Shown here in pieces: positions 1 to 6,175 of a stretch of DNA of 15,201 nucleotides. The stretch covers positions 1-15,201 of the forward strand of contig JAEWMO010000106.1 of NCBI GenBank assembly GCA_023457135.1, written 5' to 3'. Positions within the stretch are counted from its first letter, which is position 1, and every line of letters begins with the position of its first letter. The notes beneath the pieces were generated by a model. It saw only the letters and a list, made by a program, of their open reading frames with translations, searched no databases and was not told the DNA's origin. Source of the DNA: Methanobacteriota archaeon (GTDB lineage: Archaea; Halobacteriota; Methanomicrobia; Methanomicrobiales; Methanoculleaceae). The position numbers were made by a program, and so were the translations under genes.

Positions 1-1
1 C

Positions 2-280
2 CTCCCCTCAGCGATAACCGGCGCCTACGAAGTCGTCTCCGAGCCCTACGAAGACCACTCCCGCCTCTTCGTCACCCCGCCGCAGATGGGCGACGAGGTC
101 TTCCCCTACCGTATGAAGGTCAGGCCAATCAAGGTCTTTGCCGAACCCCTTGAGTTCAAGCCGTTGATCGGGGATCTCACGTTCATCACGAACAAGACGA
201 TGTGGAGCGGTCACCTCCGCATCGCCATGCGCGAGATCCCGGAGGAGGATTACCAACTCATTATGAAACAGGGGAATTAA
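2..280 (+). CDS. EVE-domain protein, C-terminal part (5' end outside window)
   Basis: The frame is open from the first complete codon of the window to a TAA at 278-280, giving 92 residues, so the gene starts upstream. The residues read as the C-terminal half of an EVE (UPF0310, PUA-like) domain: a Y-E-x2-S-x2-L-F-V segment, the run RPIKVFAEPLEFKPLIGDL, then FITNK and the closing REIPEEDYQLI. EVE domains of known families form a pocket that reads modified bases in DNA or RNA, and they often sit near restriction or defence genes. Here the gene is followed after one base by a small ORF, and a modification-dependent restriction candidate lies about 3 kb downstream. The function is inferred from the fold family; the identification rests on the C-terminal signature only. 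Confidence 0.8.
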   Translation, partial: LPSAITGAYEVVSEPYEDHSRLFVTPPQMGDEVFPYRMKVRPIKVFAEPLEFKPLIGDLTFITNKTMWSGHLRIAMREIPEEDYQLIMKQGN

Positions 281-281
281 A

Positions 282-587
282 ATGCCACATGATAATCGTC
301 CGTTAATGCGACCCTCACCGCGGTGCTCGTTCGATGACGTTTATAGCGTACTGCTCCAGCAACCGAATGCGCGAAAAGATGGTCTGGTGACGACGGGTGG
401 TAAGAAATTTTCGGCTGCGGCAAAAATCACAGACGACAGAAGAGAATACATCTCCCTTCCACATAACAATCGGATCTATTCTTGTTGTTGGGGAAACTCG
501 GCAAACCATATGGGGAGTGAGGGGCAACGAATCGGCCAATATTCGCGCCCTCTGGATGAATGGTGCTCTCACCGAATTCCGAGTTAG
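282..587 (+). CDS. small hypothetical protein coupled to the EVE gene
   Basis: This is a 101-residue ORF whose ATG lies one base after the EVE stop. A purine-rich AGGGGA (about 270-275), inside the last EVE codons, is the likely ribosome binding site, which suggests translational coupling. The C-terminal half has the look of a folded domain: basic GGKKFSAAAKI, then NNRIYSCCWGN, then GQRIGQYSRPLDEW. I recall short archaeal and bacterial hypothetical proteins with a similar Asn-Arg-x-Tyr, Cys-Trp-Gly and Leu-Asp-x-Trp pattern, but I know no function for them. There is no signal peptide or membrane segment. Base composition is lower in GC than the flanks, consistent with an accessory gene. Confidence 0.55.
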   Translation: MPHDNRPLMRPSPRCSFDDVYSVLLQQPNARKDGLVTTGGKKFSAAAKITDDRREYISLPHNNRIYSCCWGNSANHMGSEGQRIGQYSRPLDEWCSHRIPS

Positions 588-660
588 ATTTAAGAGCCCC
601 TCATCTCACCCCCTCTCCCCTATTCCACTCCCACACCATCCTCGCATAACACCCTCGCAC

Positions 661-1023
661 CTAACGGTGCTCATGCTCCGGTTCTGCGAACCGTCGCACC
701 TCACACACCTTCGCCTGCGCCTCCCGCGACCGATACACCGCCCTCTCCTCCCCGCAGACATCGCACCGGCCGATCTCGACCTTCACCCGCGCAAACGCCC
801 GGTAGACCGGAAAATCGGAGATTTTCCTCACTGCGTTCCAGCACCCCCGGCAGGGGCTCTTGCAGCACGGACCCCCGCTTTGCACCGGTTTCCAGCACGT
901 TGCAGCCGGCGCTGCGACTTCACGGACGCTGTTGCGGCGCCTGATCCCGGTTTCCTTCCCCAGGCTGCCGTATCGTGAGATCACTTCCTGCATTCCGGAT
1001 TTCGCACACACACGCACGCCCAT
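661..1023 (-). CDS. Cys-rich hypothetical protein, possible zinc finger, perhaps truncated
   Basis: This is a 120-residue frame on the minus strand starting at ATG 1023, with an alternative in-frame ATG at 993. The most coding-like part is C-terminal: eight or so cysteines in C-x6-7-CC-x3-C-x2-C spacing, then GRCDVCGEERAVYRSREAQ and a last Cys before the tail. A C-x2-C pair followed by a YRSREAQ-like helix resembles small treble-clef zinc-finger proteins of methanogens. Those normally close with a second C-x2-C and a longer tail, so this copy may be cut short or frameshifted near 700. The frame is the same as that of the ORF at 1024-1347, separated only by one TGA. The start is uncertain and the function unknown. 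Confidence 0.35.
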   Translation of the reverse strand: MGVRVCAKSGMQEVISRYGSLGKETGIRRRNSVREVAAPAATCWKPVQSGGPCCKSPCRGCWNAVRKISDFPVYRAFARVKVEIGRCDVCGEERAVYRSREAQAKVCEVRRFAEPEHEHR

Positions 1024-1347
1024 TCACCCCGGCACCGGTGCCGGGAGGTGGGTGCGTCTTCTGCTGTAATTCAGTACTAAGAGAGAGAAGCTTCTCTCTA
1101 TCTGTACAGGTACTCTCAGATCCGCCGCCTTTCCGGGCCGCTCGATCTTCGCAGCCGGTGCTGGGATTCTGCGGTAAACCTGCTGCAATGTTGCAACCTT
1201 CGCCTCCCCCTGCATCAGGTGCGCAACGGCCCGCCGGAACTCGTGGGCGAGATTCTGCTGGATGGTGCGGCACCGTCCACTCGTCCCGTCCCCGAAACAC
1301 TCCGCCCGGCGCTCATCACTCACCCTCGATCGGCTCTTCTTATCCAC
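1024..1347 (-). pseudogene. detached C-terminal part of a winged-helix gene
   Basis: This is a 107-codon frame opening with GTG at 1347 inside the last unit of an 11-bp tandem repeat. Its first 75 residues look coding, with the charged start DKKSRSRVSDERRAECFGDG and then a helical stretch around QQNLAHEFRRAVAHLMQGE. The last 30 residues are Ser/Pro/Arg-rich, contain an 18-bp palindrome and are probably not real coding sequence. If the four extra repeat units are taken out, the frame joins directly to the winged-helix frame upstream (1380 onward). I therefore read it as the second half of that broken gene rather than an independent protein. No family was recognised for this part. Confidence 0.4.
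1082..1099. repeat. perfect 18-bp palindrome
   Basis: AGAGAGAAGCTTCTCTCT reads the same on both strands and is centred between 1090 and 1091. It has no loop, so a dyad-symmetric protein site is as likely as an RNA hairpin. It lies in the doubtful tail of the minus-strand ORF at 1024-1347. Confidence 0.5.
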
Positions 1348-1389
1348 CTTTTATCCATCATTTATCCCTCACTTATCCATCATTTATCC
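1335..1389 (-). repeat. 11-bp direct tandem repeat, five units
   Basis: Read on the minus strand from 1389, the units are GGATAAATGAT, GGATAAGTGAG, GGATAAATGAT, GGATAAAAGGT and GGATAAGAAGA, all in exact 11-base register. GGATAA is invariant and the last five bases vary. The array holds the TGA that ends the winged-helix frame (1382-1380) and the GTG that opens the next frame (1347). Because 11 is not a multiple of 3, each gain or loss of a unit changes the reading frame. It resembles iteron or operator arrays in layout, one helical turn per unit, but a simple slippage expansion inside a gene fits as well. Confidence 0.85.
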
Positions 1390-1629
1390 GCATCCGATGA
1401 GAGCGCCCACCGAGTTTTCTGCCCGGAATATACCCCGATCCGTCGGAATGCTCCAGAGATATCCCCATTTCCCGGTGCTCTCTCTTGCAGGACATATCGA
1501 GCTTTCTTCTTCGATGGGCTCACCTGCTCCAGGATACCACGGTCGACCAGGGCCTTGAGACCTCTTGAGAGCCGTCGCTGCCGAGACGCCGGTGAGTGAT
1601 TGATAGGCACTGCAAGTGCCTCGTCCCAT
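1380..1629 (-). pseudogene. broken winged-helix transcriptional regulator
   Basis: Two minus-strand frames together spell a winged helix. The first runs from ATG 1629 and gives TGVSAAT; the second gives LSRGLKALVDRGILEQV followed by the wing SPSKKKARYVL. They join cleanly if one base near 1572-1573 is removed (ACGGCTC for ACGCTC), so a one-base insertion has broken the gene in the middle of the recognition region. The second frame then runs through a linker to the TGA at 1382-1380, which lies inside the 11-bp repeat. The HTH pattern is of the MarR/ArsR-like kind seen in many archaeal regulators. The true N-terminus is unclear and further damage upstream of 1629 is possible. Confidence 0.6.
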
Positions 1630-1844
1630 CGTACCCCGCAGGTTAGACAGTTGATGTCGCCATCTCAGTATCAGGCAATGTGGGTAGAATAAGCCCAGGA
1701 GTGACGAAGAACCGGAGATAGTTATTTCGAGGCCGCAGGCTCAACTCCCGCCCTGCCCATCTTCTTTTGCGTCCTCACGCTCCAGGATAAACGCTCCCTG
1801 ATGCCCGCGCTGCCGCAGGGGTCCCGACCGTGAGGGCGAGCTGC

Positions 1845-2216
1845 TCACGGACCCAACGGAGACCCGTCCGCGGCCAGGTCATCACGGAGGGCCTGCATCG
1901 CGGATCTGAGGGGTGGAAGATCATCATGGATTGTCCTCCAGATGATCGCCCTGTTGATCCCGAAGTAGGCATGGATCAGTTTGTCGCGCATACCGGCCAT
2001 CTCAGTCCAGGGGTTTCCGGGATAGTTCTCCCTGACCGATCGGGGGATGCACTTCGTCGCCTCCCCGATCACTTCCAGTGCTCGCGTGACCGCGTAGACG
2101 GTCTTGTCGTCCTCGGAGAATTCCTCATACGACATGTCCCGGGTGAAGATCTCGATCTTCTCGACGGCATCAAGGATACCGTCCAGGTAGTCGAGCGTGC
2201 TACGCGGGGCCGTCAT
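1845..2216 (-). CDS. hepT: HepT-like toxin (DUF86), minimal HEPN RNase
   Basis: The product is 123 residues, the usual length for HepT. The HEPN catalytic motif R-x4-H-x-Y is intact as R77, H82 and Y84 in the stretch MRDKLIHAYFG, after an all-helical N-terminal half (LDGILDAVEKIEIF, ALEVIGEATK). Known members are RNases held inactive by a partner minimal nucleotidyltransferase that AMPylates the Tyr of this motif. That partner is encoded immediately upstream on the same strand, with a 4-bp ATGA overlap at 2213-2216, so the two are co-translated. The module appears complete. Toxicity in this host is inferred from the family. Confidence 0.9.
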   Translation of the reverse strand: MTAPRSTLDYLDGILDAVEKIEIFTRDMSYEEFSEDDKTVYAVTRALEVIGEATKCIPRSVRENYPGNPWTEMAGMRDKLIHAYFGINRAIIWRTIHDDLPPLRSAMQALRDDLAADGSPLGP

Positions 2217-2530
2217 ACGTAGATAACCTCTTTTAAGATGCGGTGGCCGATACGGGGCTTAAGCGCGCTCTTTTCGACCAGATCCACCGGTCTACCGAGG
2301 ATCTCGGACAGGTGCCGCTCAAGCCTGAGAAACCCGAAGATCCCCGGCACCTCGGAGAACTCGACCAGGATGTCCACGTCGCTTCCCTCGTGCTCCTCAC
2401 CACGCCGGCACGAACCAAAGATGCCGATGGACCCAACGTGGTAAGTCTCCTCCAGGTACGCCTTGTTCCTTCGGAGAATGCCGATGATCCTCGCGCACTC
2501 CCCGCCGGCCTCGCGGGTGACGGTATCCAT
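2213..2530 (-). CDS. mntA: MntA-like minimal nucleotidyltransferase antitoxin
   Basis: The product is 105 residues. The nucleotidyltransferase signature GS-x10-D-x-D is complete: G39-S40 in the run IGIFGSC, then D51 and D53 in GSDVDILVEF. The rest follows the family pattern (FLRLERHLSEILGRPVDLV, then a basic tail with LKEVIYV). In characterised pairs this protein transfers AMP to HepT and so neutralises it. It is the first gene of a two-gene operon with hepT, overlapping it by four bases. The start ATG at 2530 has a weak TCAGGA just before it. A broken hicB gene lies only 27 bases upstream on the same strand, so transcription may come from farther up. Confidence 0.9.
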   Translation of the reverse strand: MDTVTREAGGECARIIGILRRNKAYLEETYHVGSIGIFGSCRRGEEHEGSDVDILVEFSEVPGIFGFLRLERHLSEILGRPVDLVEKSALKPRIGHRILKEVIYV

Positions 2531-2557
2531 TCCTGATCGGCATATGCGTCTTCCTCT

Positions 2558-2841
2558 CTAGTATAGGTATCCCGGGGTACGCCGGTTCACGGGATGCGGC
2601 ACGGGCGTTCGCCCCGGGACTTCGACGGTGAGCCTGTATTCCAGGCACCCTTCTTCGGTCGGAACCTCTTCCCCCCTCTCCCGCAGGCTCTCGATATAGA
2701 CCTCGACGACCTCCCGTGCCATCGCTATCGCCTCATCGACGGTCTCCCCGAAGGTGACGCAGCCGGGCAGGGCCGGTACGGTGACGGTATACCCGCCTTC
2801 CGGCTCCGCCCGGAGAGGATACGGTACTGCAGGTTTCCCAT
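2558..2841 (-). pseudogene. frameshifted HicB-type antitoxin, orphan
   Basis: From ATG 2841 the frame reads MGNLQYRIL. A one-base loss near 2813-2818 then moves the rest into another frame, which continues as LRAEPEGGYTVTVPALPGC, TFGETVDEAIAMAREVVEVY and IESLRERGEEVP to a TAG at 2560-2558. This is the HicB (UPF0150) fold: a partial RNase H-like domain with the GGYTVTVPALPGC hallmark. No start codon exists in the second frame near the join, so no intact antitoxin can be made without frameshifting. No hicA toxin lies next to it; upstream is a different gene stub. It is a relic of a second HicAB module, distinct from the intact one at 7711-8126. Confidence 0.75.
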
Positions 2842-2861
2842 CTTGCGTTTGCCGACGGTGC

Positions 2862-3137
2862 TCACGGCGTGTCTTCTCCAGAACCAGGTTTTGCCAGCGC
2901 AGCCCGGCCCGTCTCAGTGATCCGGTACTTCTAGTTGCTGCCCCGCGGCCTGTCCGGGATGGTCATCTCGATCAACTCCGCCTGCACCAGTGGTTTCAGT
3001 ATGGAGTTCCTGAACTTGGTGCGGTTCGCCCTCCCTGCAACGCCCATAAGTTCGGATATCGACGTCTCCGCTGCACAGGTGCGCAGCACTTCGACTTGGT
3101 CCCCACTTAGTCCCAACTTGGTCCCCTGTTTGAGCAC
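2862..3137 (-). pseudogene. C-terminal stub of an AlbA_2/RecG-like ATP-binding regulator, with amber codon
   Basis: From a GTG at 3137 the frame gives a winged-helix tail: GLSGDQVEVLRTCA, ISELMGVAGRANRTKFRNSI, LKPLVQAELIEMTIPDRPRG. It then stops at a TAG (2933-2931) and continues in frame as KYRITETGRAAL to a TGA at 2864-2862. NRTKFRN, LIEMTIPD and KYR(I/L)T are hallmarks of the C-terminus of AlbA_2-domain (schlafen-like/RecG-like) regulators, where a Gln usually sits at the TAG position. The large N-terminal part is absent. Upstream, about 3150-3290 on minus, a short open stretch with GGRGDIPNTLERREA may be further debris of unknown origin. Gene remnant, not expected to function. Confidence 0.65.
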
Positions 3138-3362
3138 CTATCACCCGGTCTTGCCTGGGGCACCACAGAACCAATCAAACAGAAGCACTTCACCTTCCGG
3201 TCGGTCGGGTCTGCCTCCCTCCGCTCGAGGGTATTCGGGATATCGCCCCTGCCACCGATGAATGTCTTCCTGTCGTCAAAATAGAATTCTGGAGAACATG
3301 CGATTCACTAGATCTGGGGTCGAGCGCTCACAAAAACCCCATAGCGCAGGAGAAAATCGCAC

Positions 3363-3370
3363 TTTATATA
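3363..3370 (+). promoter_or_regulatory. candidate archaeal TATA box
   Basis: TTTATATA in an otherwise mixed intergenic stretch is a good match to the archaeal TATA box. It lies about 145 bases before the GmrSD-like gene, leaving a leader of roughly 115-120 bases. It is near-symmetric and could also drive the minus strand. The rest of 3138-3512 holds only an 8-bp palindrome GAGCGCTC (3322-3329) and minus-strand debris. Confidence 0.4.
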
Positions 3371-3512
3371 ATCTTGACCGAATCAGAGACATATTAATTA
3401 TGAATCCAGGGTTTGCACGACTAATATCGCATTTCTCTCGCATTTTGACCGCCATCATGCAATTATCCCATGATAAACACGATCTCCAGGGATCTTTTGG
3501 AGGAGCCGCCAG

Positions 3513-5309
3513 ATGACTGTGCAGAAGTACTCGGTAAATCAGTATCCGATTCAGGCGCTCCTGACCTGGGTGCAGACCGGGGCGATAGCTATCCCGGAAA
3601 TCCAGCGGCCTTTTGTCTGGTCAGCCACACAAGTACGTGACCTCATCGATTCGCTGTATACAGGCTACCCGGTAGGATACCTGATAGCATGGAGAAACCC
3701 GCACGTCCGTCTCAAGGATGGCAGCATATCCGAAGGAAAGCGGATTCTGATCGATGGGCAGCAACGGGTTACCGCGCTCATGTCGGCACTTTTGGGCATG
3801 AGCGTAATCAACAAAGAATATAGAAAAACGAATATCACCATTGCCTTCAATCCTATCGAGCGTAAATTTGAGGTTACTAATCCAGCCATCCAGAAGGATA
3901 AGCAATGGATCCCGGATATCGCGGCTGTACTCTCACCCGAAGTGAAGATGCTTCGGCTTGTCAAAGAATACTGCGAGCAGAATGAAGATACGGATCAGGA
4001 CGAGATTTACGAAAGTATTGAACTGTTACGCGGTATCGTCAACAATCATATCGGGCTCATAGAATTAAATTCAGATCTGGACATCGAGACGGTAACGGAG
4101 ATTTTCATCCGCATTAATTCAAAAGGGACGATCTTAAGCCAGGCAGATTTCGTCATGTCGAAGATTGCTGCTAATGAAGTCTACGGCGGCAACCTTCTTC
4201 GGAAGTGCATTGATTATTTCTGTCATCTGGCAATTGCACCAGAATTTTATGAACAGATCAAGGAGTCAGATACAGAGTTCGCAAACACTGACTACTTCTC
4301 AAAGATGAGCTGGCTCCGCAAGGAAAACGATGATCTGTATGACCCGTCCTACACCGATATGCTCCGTGTGGCCTTTATGTCGGAATTCCAGCGTGCGAAG
4401 CTGGAAGATCTGGTTGCACTCCTCTCAGGGAGAAATTTCGAGACACGCGAGTATGAAGAGACGATCGCGGAGCAGTCATTCCGGACGCTTGAGAAAGGTG
4501 TCCTGAGGTTCATGAACGAGACGGACTTCCAGCGATTTTTGATGATCATACGCTCGGCAGGGTTCATTGAAAGCCCGATGATCCGATCCCGGAATGCTCT
4601 AAACTTTGCATATACCCTCTACCTGACAATGCGAAGCCAGAATGAGTGCGCCGATGATATCGAATCGTGTGTGCGGCGGTGGTTTGTCATGTCAATACTG
4701 ACCGGACGCTATTCGGGCTCTCCGGAGAGCAAGATGAGCTTCGACATCAAGCAAATTAATGAGCGCGGGGCAAAGATCTATCTCCGTGAGCTTGAAGAGG
4801 CAGAACTTTCCGACGCTTTCTGGGATGCAGGTTTACCTCAGGCGATGAATACGTCCGTCGCAACCAGCCCGTACTTCTATGCGTATCTTGCTGCCCAGGT
4901 GCATGCCAGCGATAAGGGATTCCTCTCGAAAGATATCACAGTCCAGAATCTGATAACCCATCGTGGTGATGTACATCATCTTTTCCCCCGGAGTTATCTC
5001 AAAAAATACGATTTCGCGAAGGGCAAATACAATCAGATCGCGAACTACGTGATGATGCAGAGCGAGCTTAACATCGCTATCGGGGATCAGGCCCCGAAAG
5101 ACTACTTTACCCAACTGCTAGAGCAGTGTGTCGTCGGACAGGCAGCATATGGCGGGATTACCAACCAGAATGAGATGAAGGCGAATTTTGCTGCACATTG
5201 TATTCCGGAAGGGATTGAAGGGATGGATGTCGACGAGTATGAGGATTTCCTGCACATGCGTAGACGCCTCATAGCAGATAAGATCCGGCGCTACTACCAG
5301 AATCTCTAG
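3513..5309 (+). CDS. single-chain GmrSD-type modification-dependent restriction enzyme (DUF262 + HNH)
   Basis: The product is 598 residues. The N-terminal DUF262 (GmrS-like, ParB-fold NTPase) domain is shown by AIPEIQRPFVW (residues 26-36) and the D-G-Q-Q-R motif at 81-85 in LIDGQQRVTAL. Later RINSKGTILSQADFVMSKI is also typical of DUF262. The C-terminal part carries an HNH-like DUF1524 (GmrD-like) site: VHHLFPRSYL at about 487-496, followed by Asn-rich YNQIANYVMM and ELNIAIGDQAPKDYF. Fused GmrSD enzymes cut DNA bearing modified bases, mainly phage DNA; the exact substrate cannot be read here. The start is supported by GGAGG at 3499-3503. The gene stands alone and is visibly AT-richer than its neighbours, which suggests acquisition by transfer. 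Confidence 0.85.
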   Translation: MTVQKYSVNQYPIQALLTWVQTGAIAIPEIQRPFVWSATQVRDLIDSLYTGYPVGYLIAWRNPHVRLKDGSISEGKRILIDGQQRVTALMSALLGMSVINKEYRKTNITIAFNPIERKFEVTNPAIQKDKQWIPDIAAVLSPEVKMLRLVKEYCEQNEDTDQDEIYESIELLRGIVNNHIGLIELNSDLDIETVTEIFIRINSKGTILSQADFVMSKIAANEVYGGNLLRKCIDYFCHLAIAPEFYEQIKESDTEFANTDYFSKMSWLRKENDDLYDPSYTDMLRVAFMSEFQRAKLEDLVALLSGRNFETREYEETIAEQSFRTLEKGVLRFMNETDFQRFLMIIRSAGFIESPMIRSRNALNFAYTLYLTMRSQNECADDIESCVRRWFVMSILTGRYSGSPESKMSFDIKQINERGAKIYLRELEEAELSDAFWDAGLPQAMNTSVATSPYFYAYLAAQVHASDKGFLSKDITVQNLITHRGDVHHLFPRSYLKKYDFAKGKYNQIANYVMMQSELNIAIGDQAPKDYFTQLLEQCVVGQAAYGGITNQNEMKANFAAHCIPEGIEGMDVDEYEDFLHMRRRLIADKIRRYYQNL

Positions 5310-5338
5310 AGGAACTTAATTTTAACCTCATTTTAGAT

Positions 5339-5440
5339 TCAATGCAACAATATCAGTTTCACCTCGCTCACCCGCCCCGGCGGAACGGCATCTGCGAGGT
5401 AATAGATGAGAATGTTTGTATCAAGCAGGTACCGGTTCAT
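5339..5440 (-). pseudogene. truncated VapC-type PIN toxin, N-terminal stub
   Basis: From ATG 5440 the frame reads MNRYLLDTNILIYYLADAVP, the start of a PIN-domain VapC with the first catalytic Asp at residue 7. After a total of 33 codons it hits TGA at 5341-5339. A full VapC is about 130 residues, so roughly the last 110 are missing. The ATG overlaps the stop of the antitoxin remnant (ATGA), the usual vapBC arrangement. The truncation point lies within about 50 bases of the end of the AT-rich restriction gene, as if that insertion had removed the rest. Confidence 0.75.
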
Positions 5441-5646
5441 GCCCGGTCCCACTTGTCCCGAAGGTTCCGGGCCTCAGCCTCCAGATCGAGATCCAGGTCC
5501 CGGTATATCCCCCGGTATCTCGCGGGCCCGGCAACCCTGAGGGGTCTGTCTGCAGGTTTTCCGGCGGTCAGGCTCTCCCAGAGACCGATGGGCACGGTAA
5601 CGTCGGTCTTCCTGCCTTCTGCATCACAGATCTAGTGCACTCTCAT
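5437..5646 (-). pseudogene. antitoxin remnant of the vapC stub, amber at codon 5
   Basis: ATG 5646 opens M-R-V-H, then TAG (5634-5632), then continues in frame as ICDAEGRKTDVTVPIGLWES, a Pro/Arg-rich middle and the helical tail DLDLDLEAEARNLRDKWDRA ending in TGA 5439-5437. DAEGRKTDVTVPI resembles the N-terminal strand of Phd/VapB-like antitoxins, where a residue such as Gln or Tyr precedes the I/V-C/T-D. A CAG to TAG change would explain the stop. No alternative start lies between the TAG and the strand, so the antitoxin is probably not made in full. Confidence 0.6.
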
Positions 5647-5687
5647 GCCGGACACTCCAGAATATGCGTATGTGGGTGCTCCGGACA

Positions 5688-5697
5688 GATTATAGTT
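5688..5697 (-). promoter_or_regulatory. candidate TATA box of the antitoxin/vapC remnant
   Basis: Read on minus, ACTATAAT lies about 45 bases before ATG 5646, a usual archaeal TATA distance with a short leader. The promoter seems to have outlived the genes it served. Confidence 0.4.
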
Positions 5698-5710
5698 GTC
5701 CTGCTCCGGC

Positions 5711-5729
5711 GCCCCTCATTGAGGGGGGC
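5711..5729. terminator. G/C hairpin, possible terminator or relic
   Basis: GCCCCTC ATT GAGGGGGGC can form a 6-bp stem with a three-base loop. No T-run follows on either strand, so a terminator role is only possible. It lies at the boundary between the minus-strand antitoxin remnant and the plus-strand RelE module. Confidence 0.3.
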
Positions 5730-5938
5730 ACTCTCCTGCTCCTTCATGACAGGCAGTTGTAACGGGGCGGATTCGCTATGCACCAATGGGGTGGAGGCTT
5801 TGACTGGCCGAAGAGGATACCGGGACGCGGCGGTTCATCGTCGCGGAGAACTGCACCCATTTCGTGTACGTGTTAAAGCCATGGAGGCACTCCCCTTTGA
5901 GGGCCCGCCAGACTTCCACCGGCTCACCGGTGTGCAAC
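5730..5938. other. stretch without a supported gene
   Basis: Three overlapping frames are partly open here on both strands. Plus-strand frames contain phrases such as FDWPKR and, in another frame, FIVAENCTHFVYVLKP, which may be the tail of a lost gene broken by frameshifts. I could not identify it. No RNA gene or repeat was seen. Confidence 0.35.
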
Positions 5939-5965
5939 ATTGTAAATACAGCAAACACTTACAAT
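5939..5965. promoter_or_regulatory. inverted repeat before the antitoxin-toxin pair, likely operator
   Basis: ATTGTAA (5939-5945) and TTACAAT (5959-5965) are perfect 7-bp inverted arms separated by 13 bases, so their centres are 20 bp (two helical turns) apart. The right arm ends seven bases before the antitoxin ATG at 5972. Position and symmetry fit a site for the antitoxin or toxin-antitoxin complex acting as its own repressor, as is common in RelBE-type operons. Confidence 0.55.
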
Positions 5966-5971
5966 ACTACC

Positions 5972-6175
5972 ATGGCTGCGACCAAGAGAATCCCCGTCTC
6001 GGAGGGGGTCTGGGCGGCGATCTCCGAGCTGAAGCACCCCGGCCAGACTTTCGACGACCTCCTCTCCCAGATGGTGGAGCAGGAGAAGAAGCGCCGGTTC
6101 ATCGAGGATATGGACCGCATCGAGGCTGAGGGGGATTTCGTGGAGCTGGACTTTGACGTTCCGGATACTGATTAA
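5972..6175 (+). CDS. RelB-like antitoxin
   Basis: The product is 67 residues. The N-terminal KRIPVSEGVWAAISELKHPG is a strand-helix-helix start like those of small archaeal antitoxins. The middle QTFDDLLSQMVEQEKKRRF is the helix shared by this DUF7557/VapB-like group, and the acidic tail (EAEGDFVELDFDVPDTD) would wrap the toxin. The frame is open upstream to an ATG at 5864, but the antitoxin homology begins at 5972 and the inverted repeat lies just before it, so I chose 5972. It overlaps the downstream toxin by 23 bases, which ties their synthesis. Confidence 0.8.
   Translation: MAATKRIPVSEGVWAAISELKHPGQTFDDLLSQMVEQEKKRRFIEDMDRIEAEGDFVELDFDVPDTD

Noticed and set aside
397..978. Plus-strand frame of 193 codons
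   Set aside because: It is Pro/His/Arg-rich with no domain and overlaps more plausible frames on both strands.
3276..3458. Minus-strand frame of 60 codons in the leader of the restriction gene
   Set aside because: It overlaps the TATA box region, has no domain, and its composition is that of intergenic DNA.
5776..5958. Minus-strand frame of 60 codons
   Set aside because: No recognisable family, no ribosome binding site, and competing fragments on the other strand. It may be debris.
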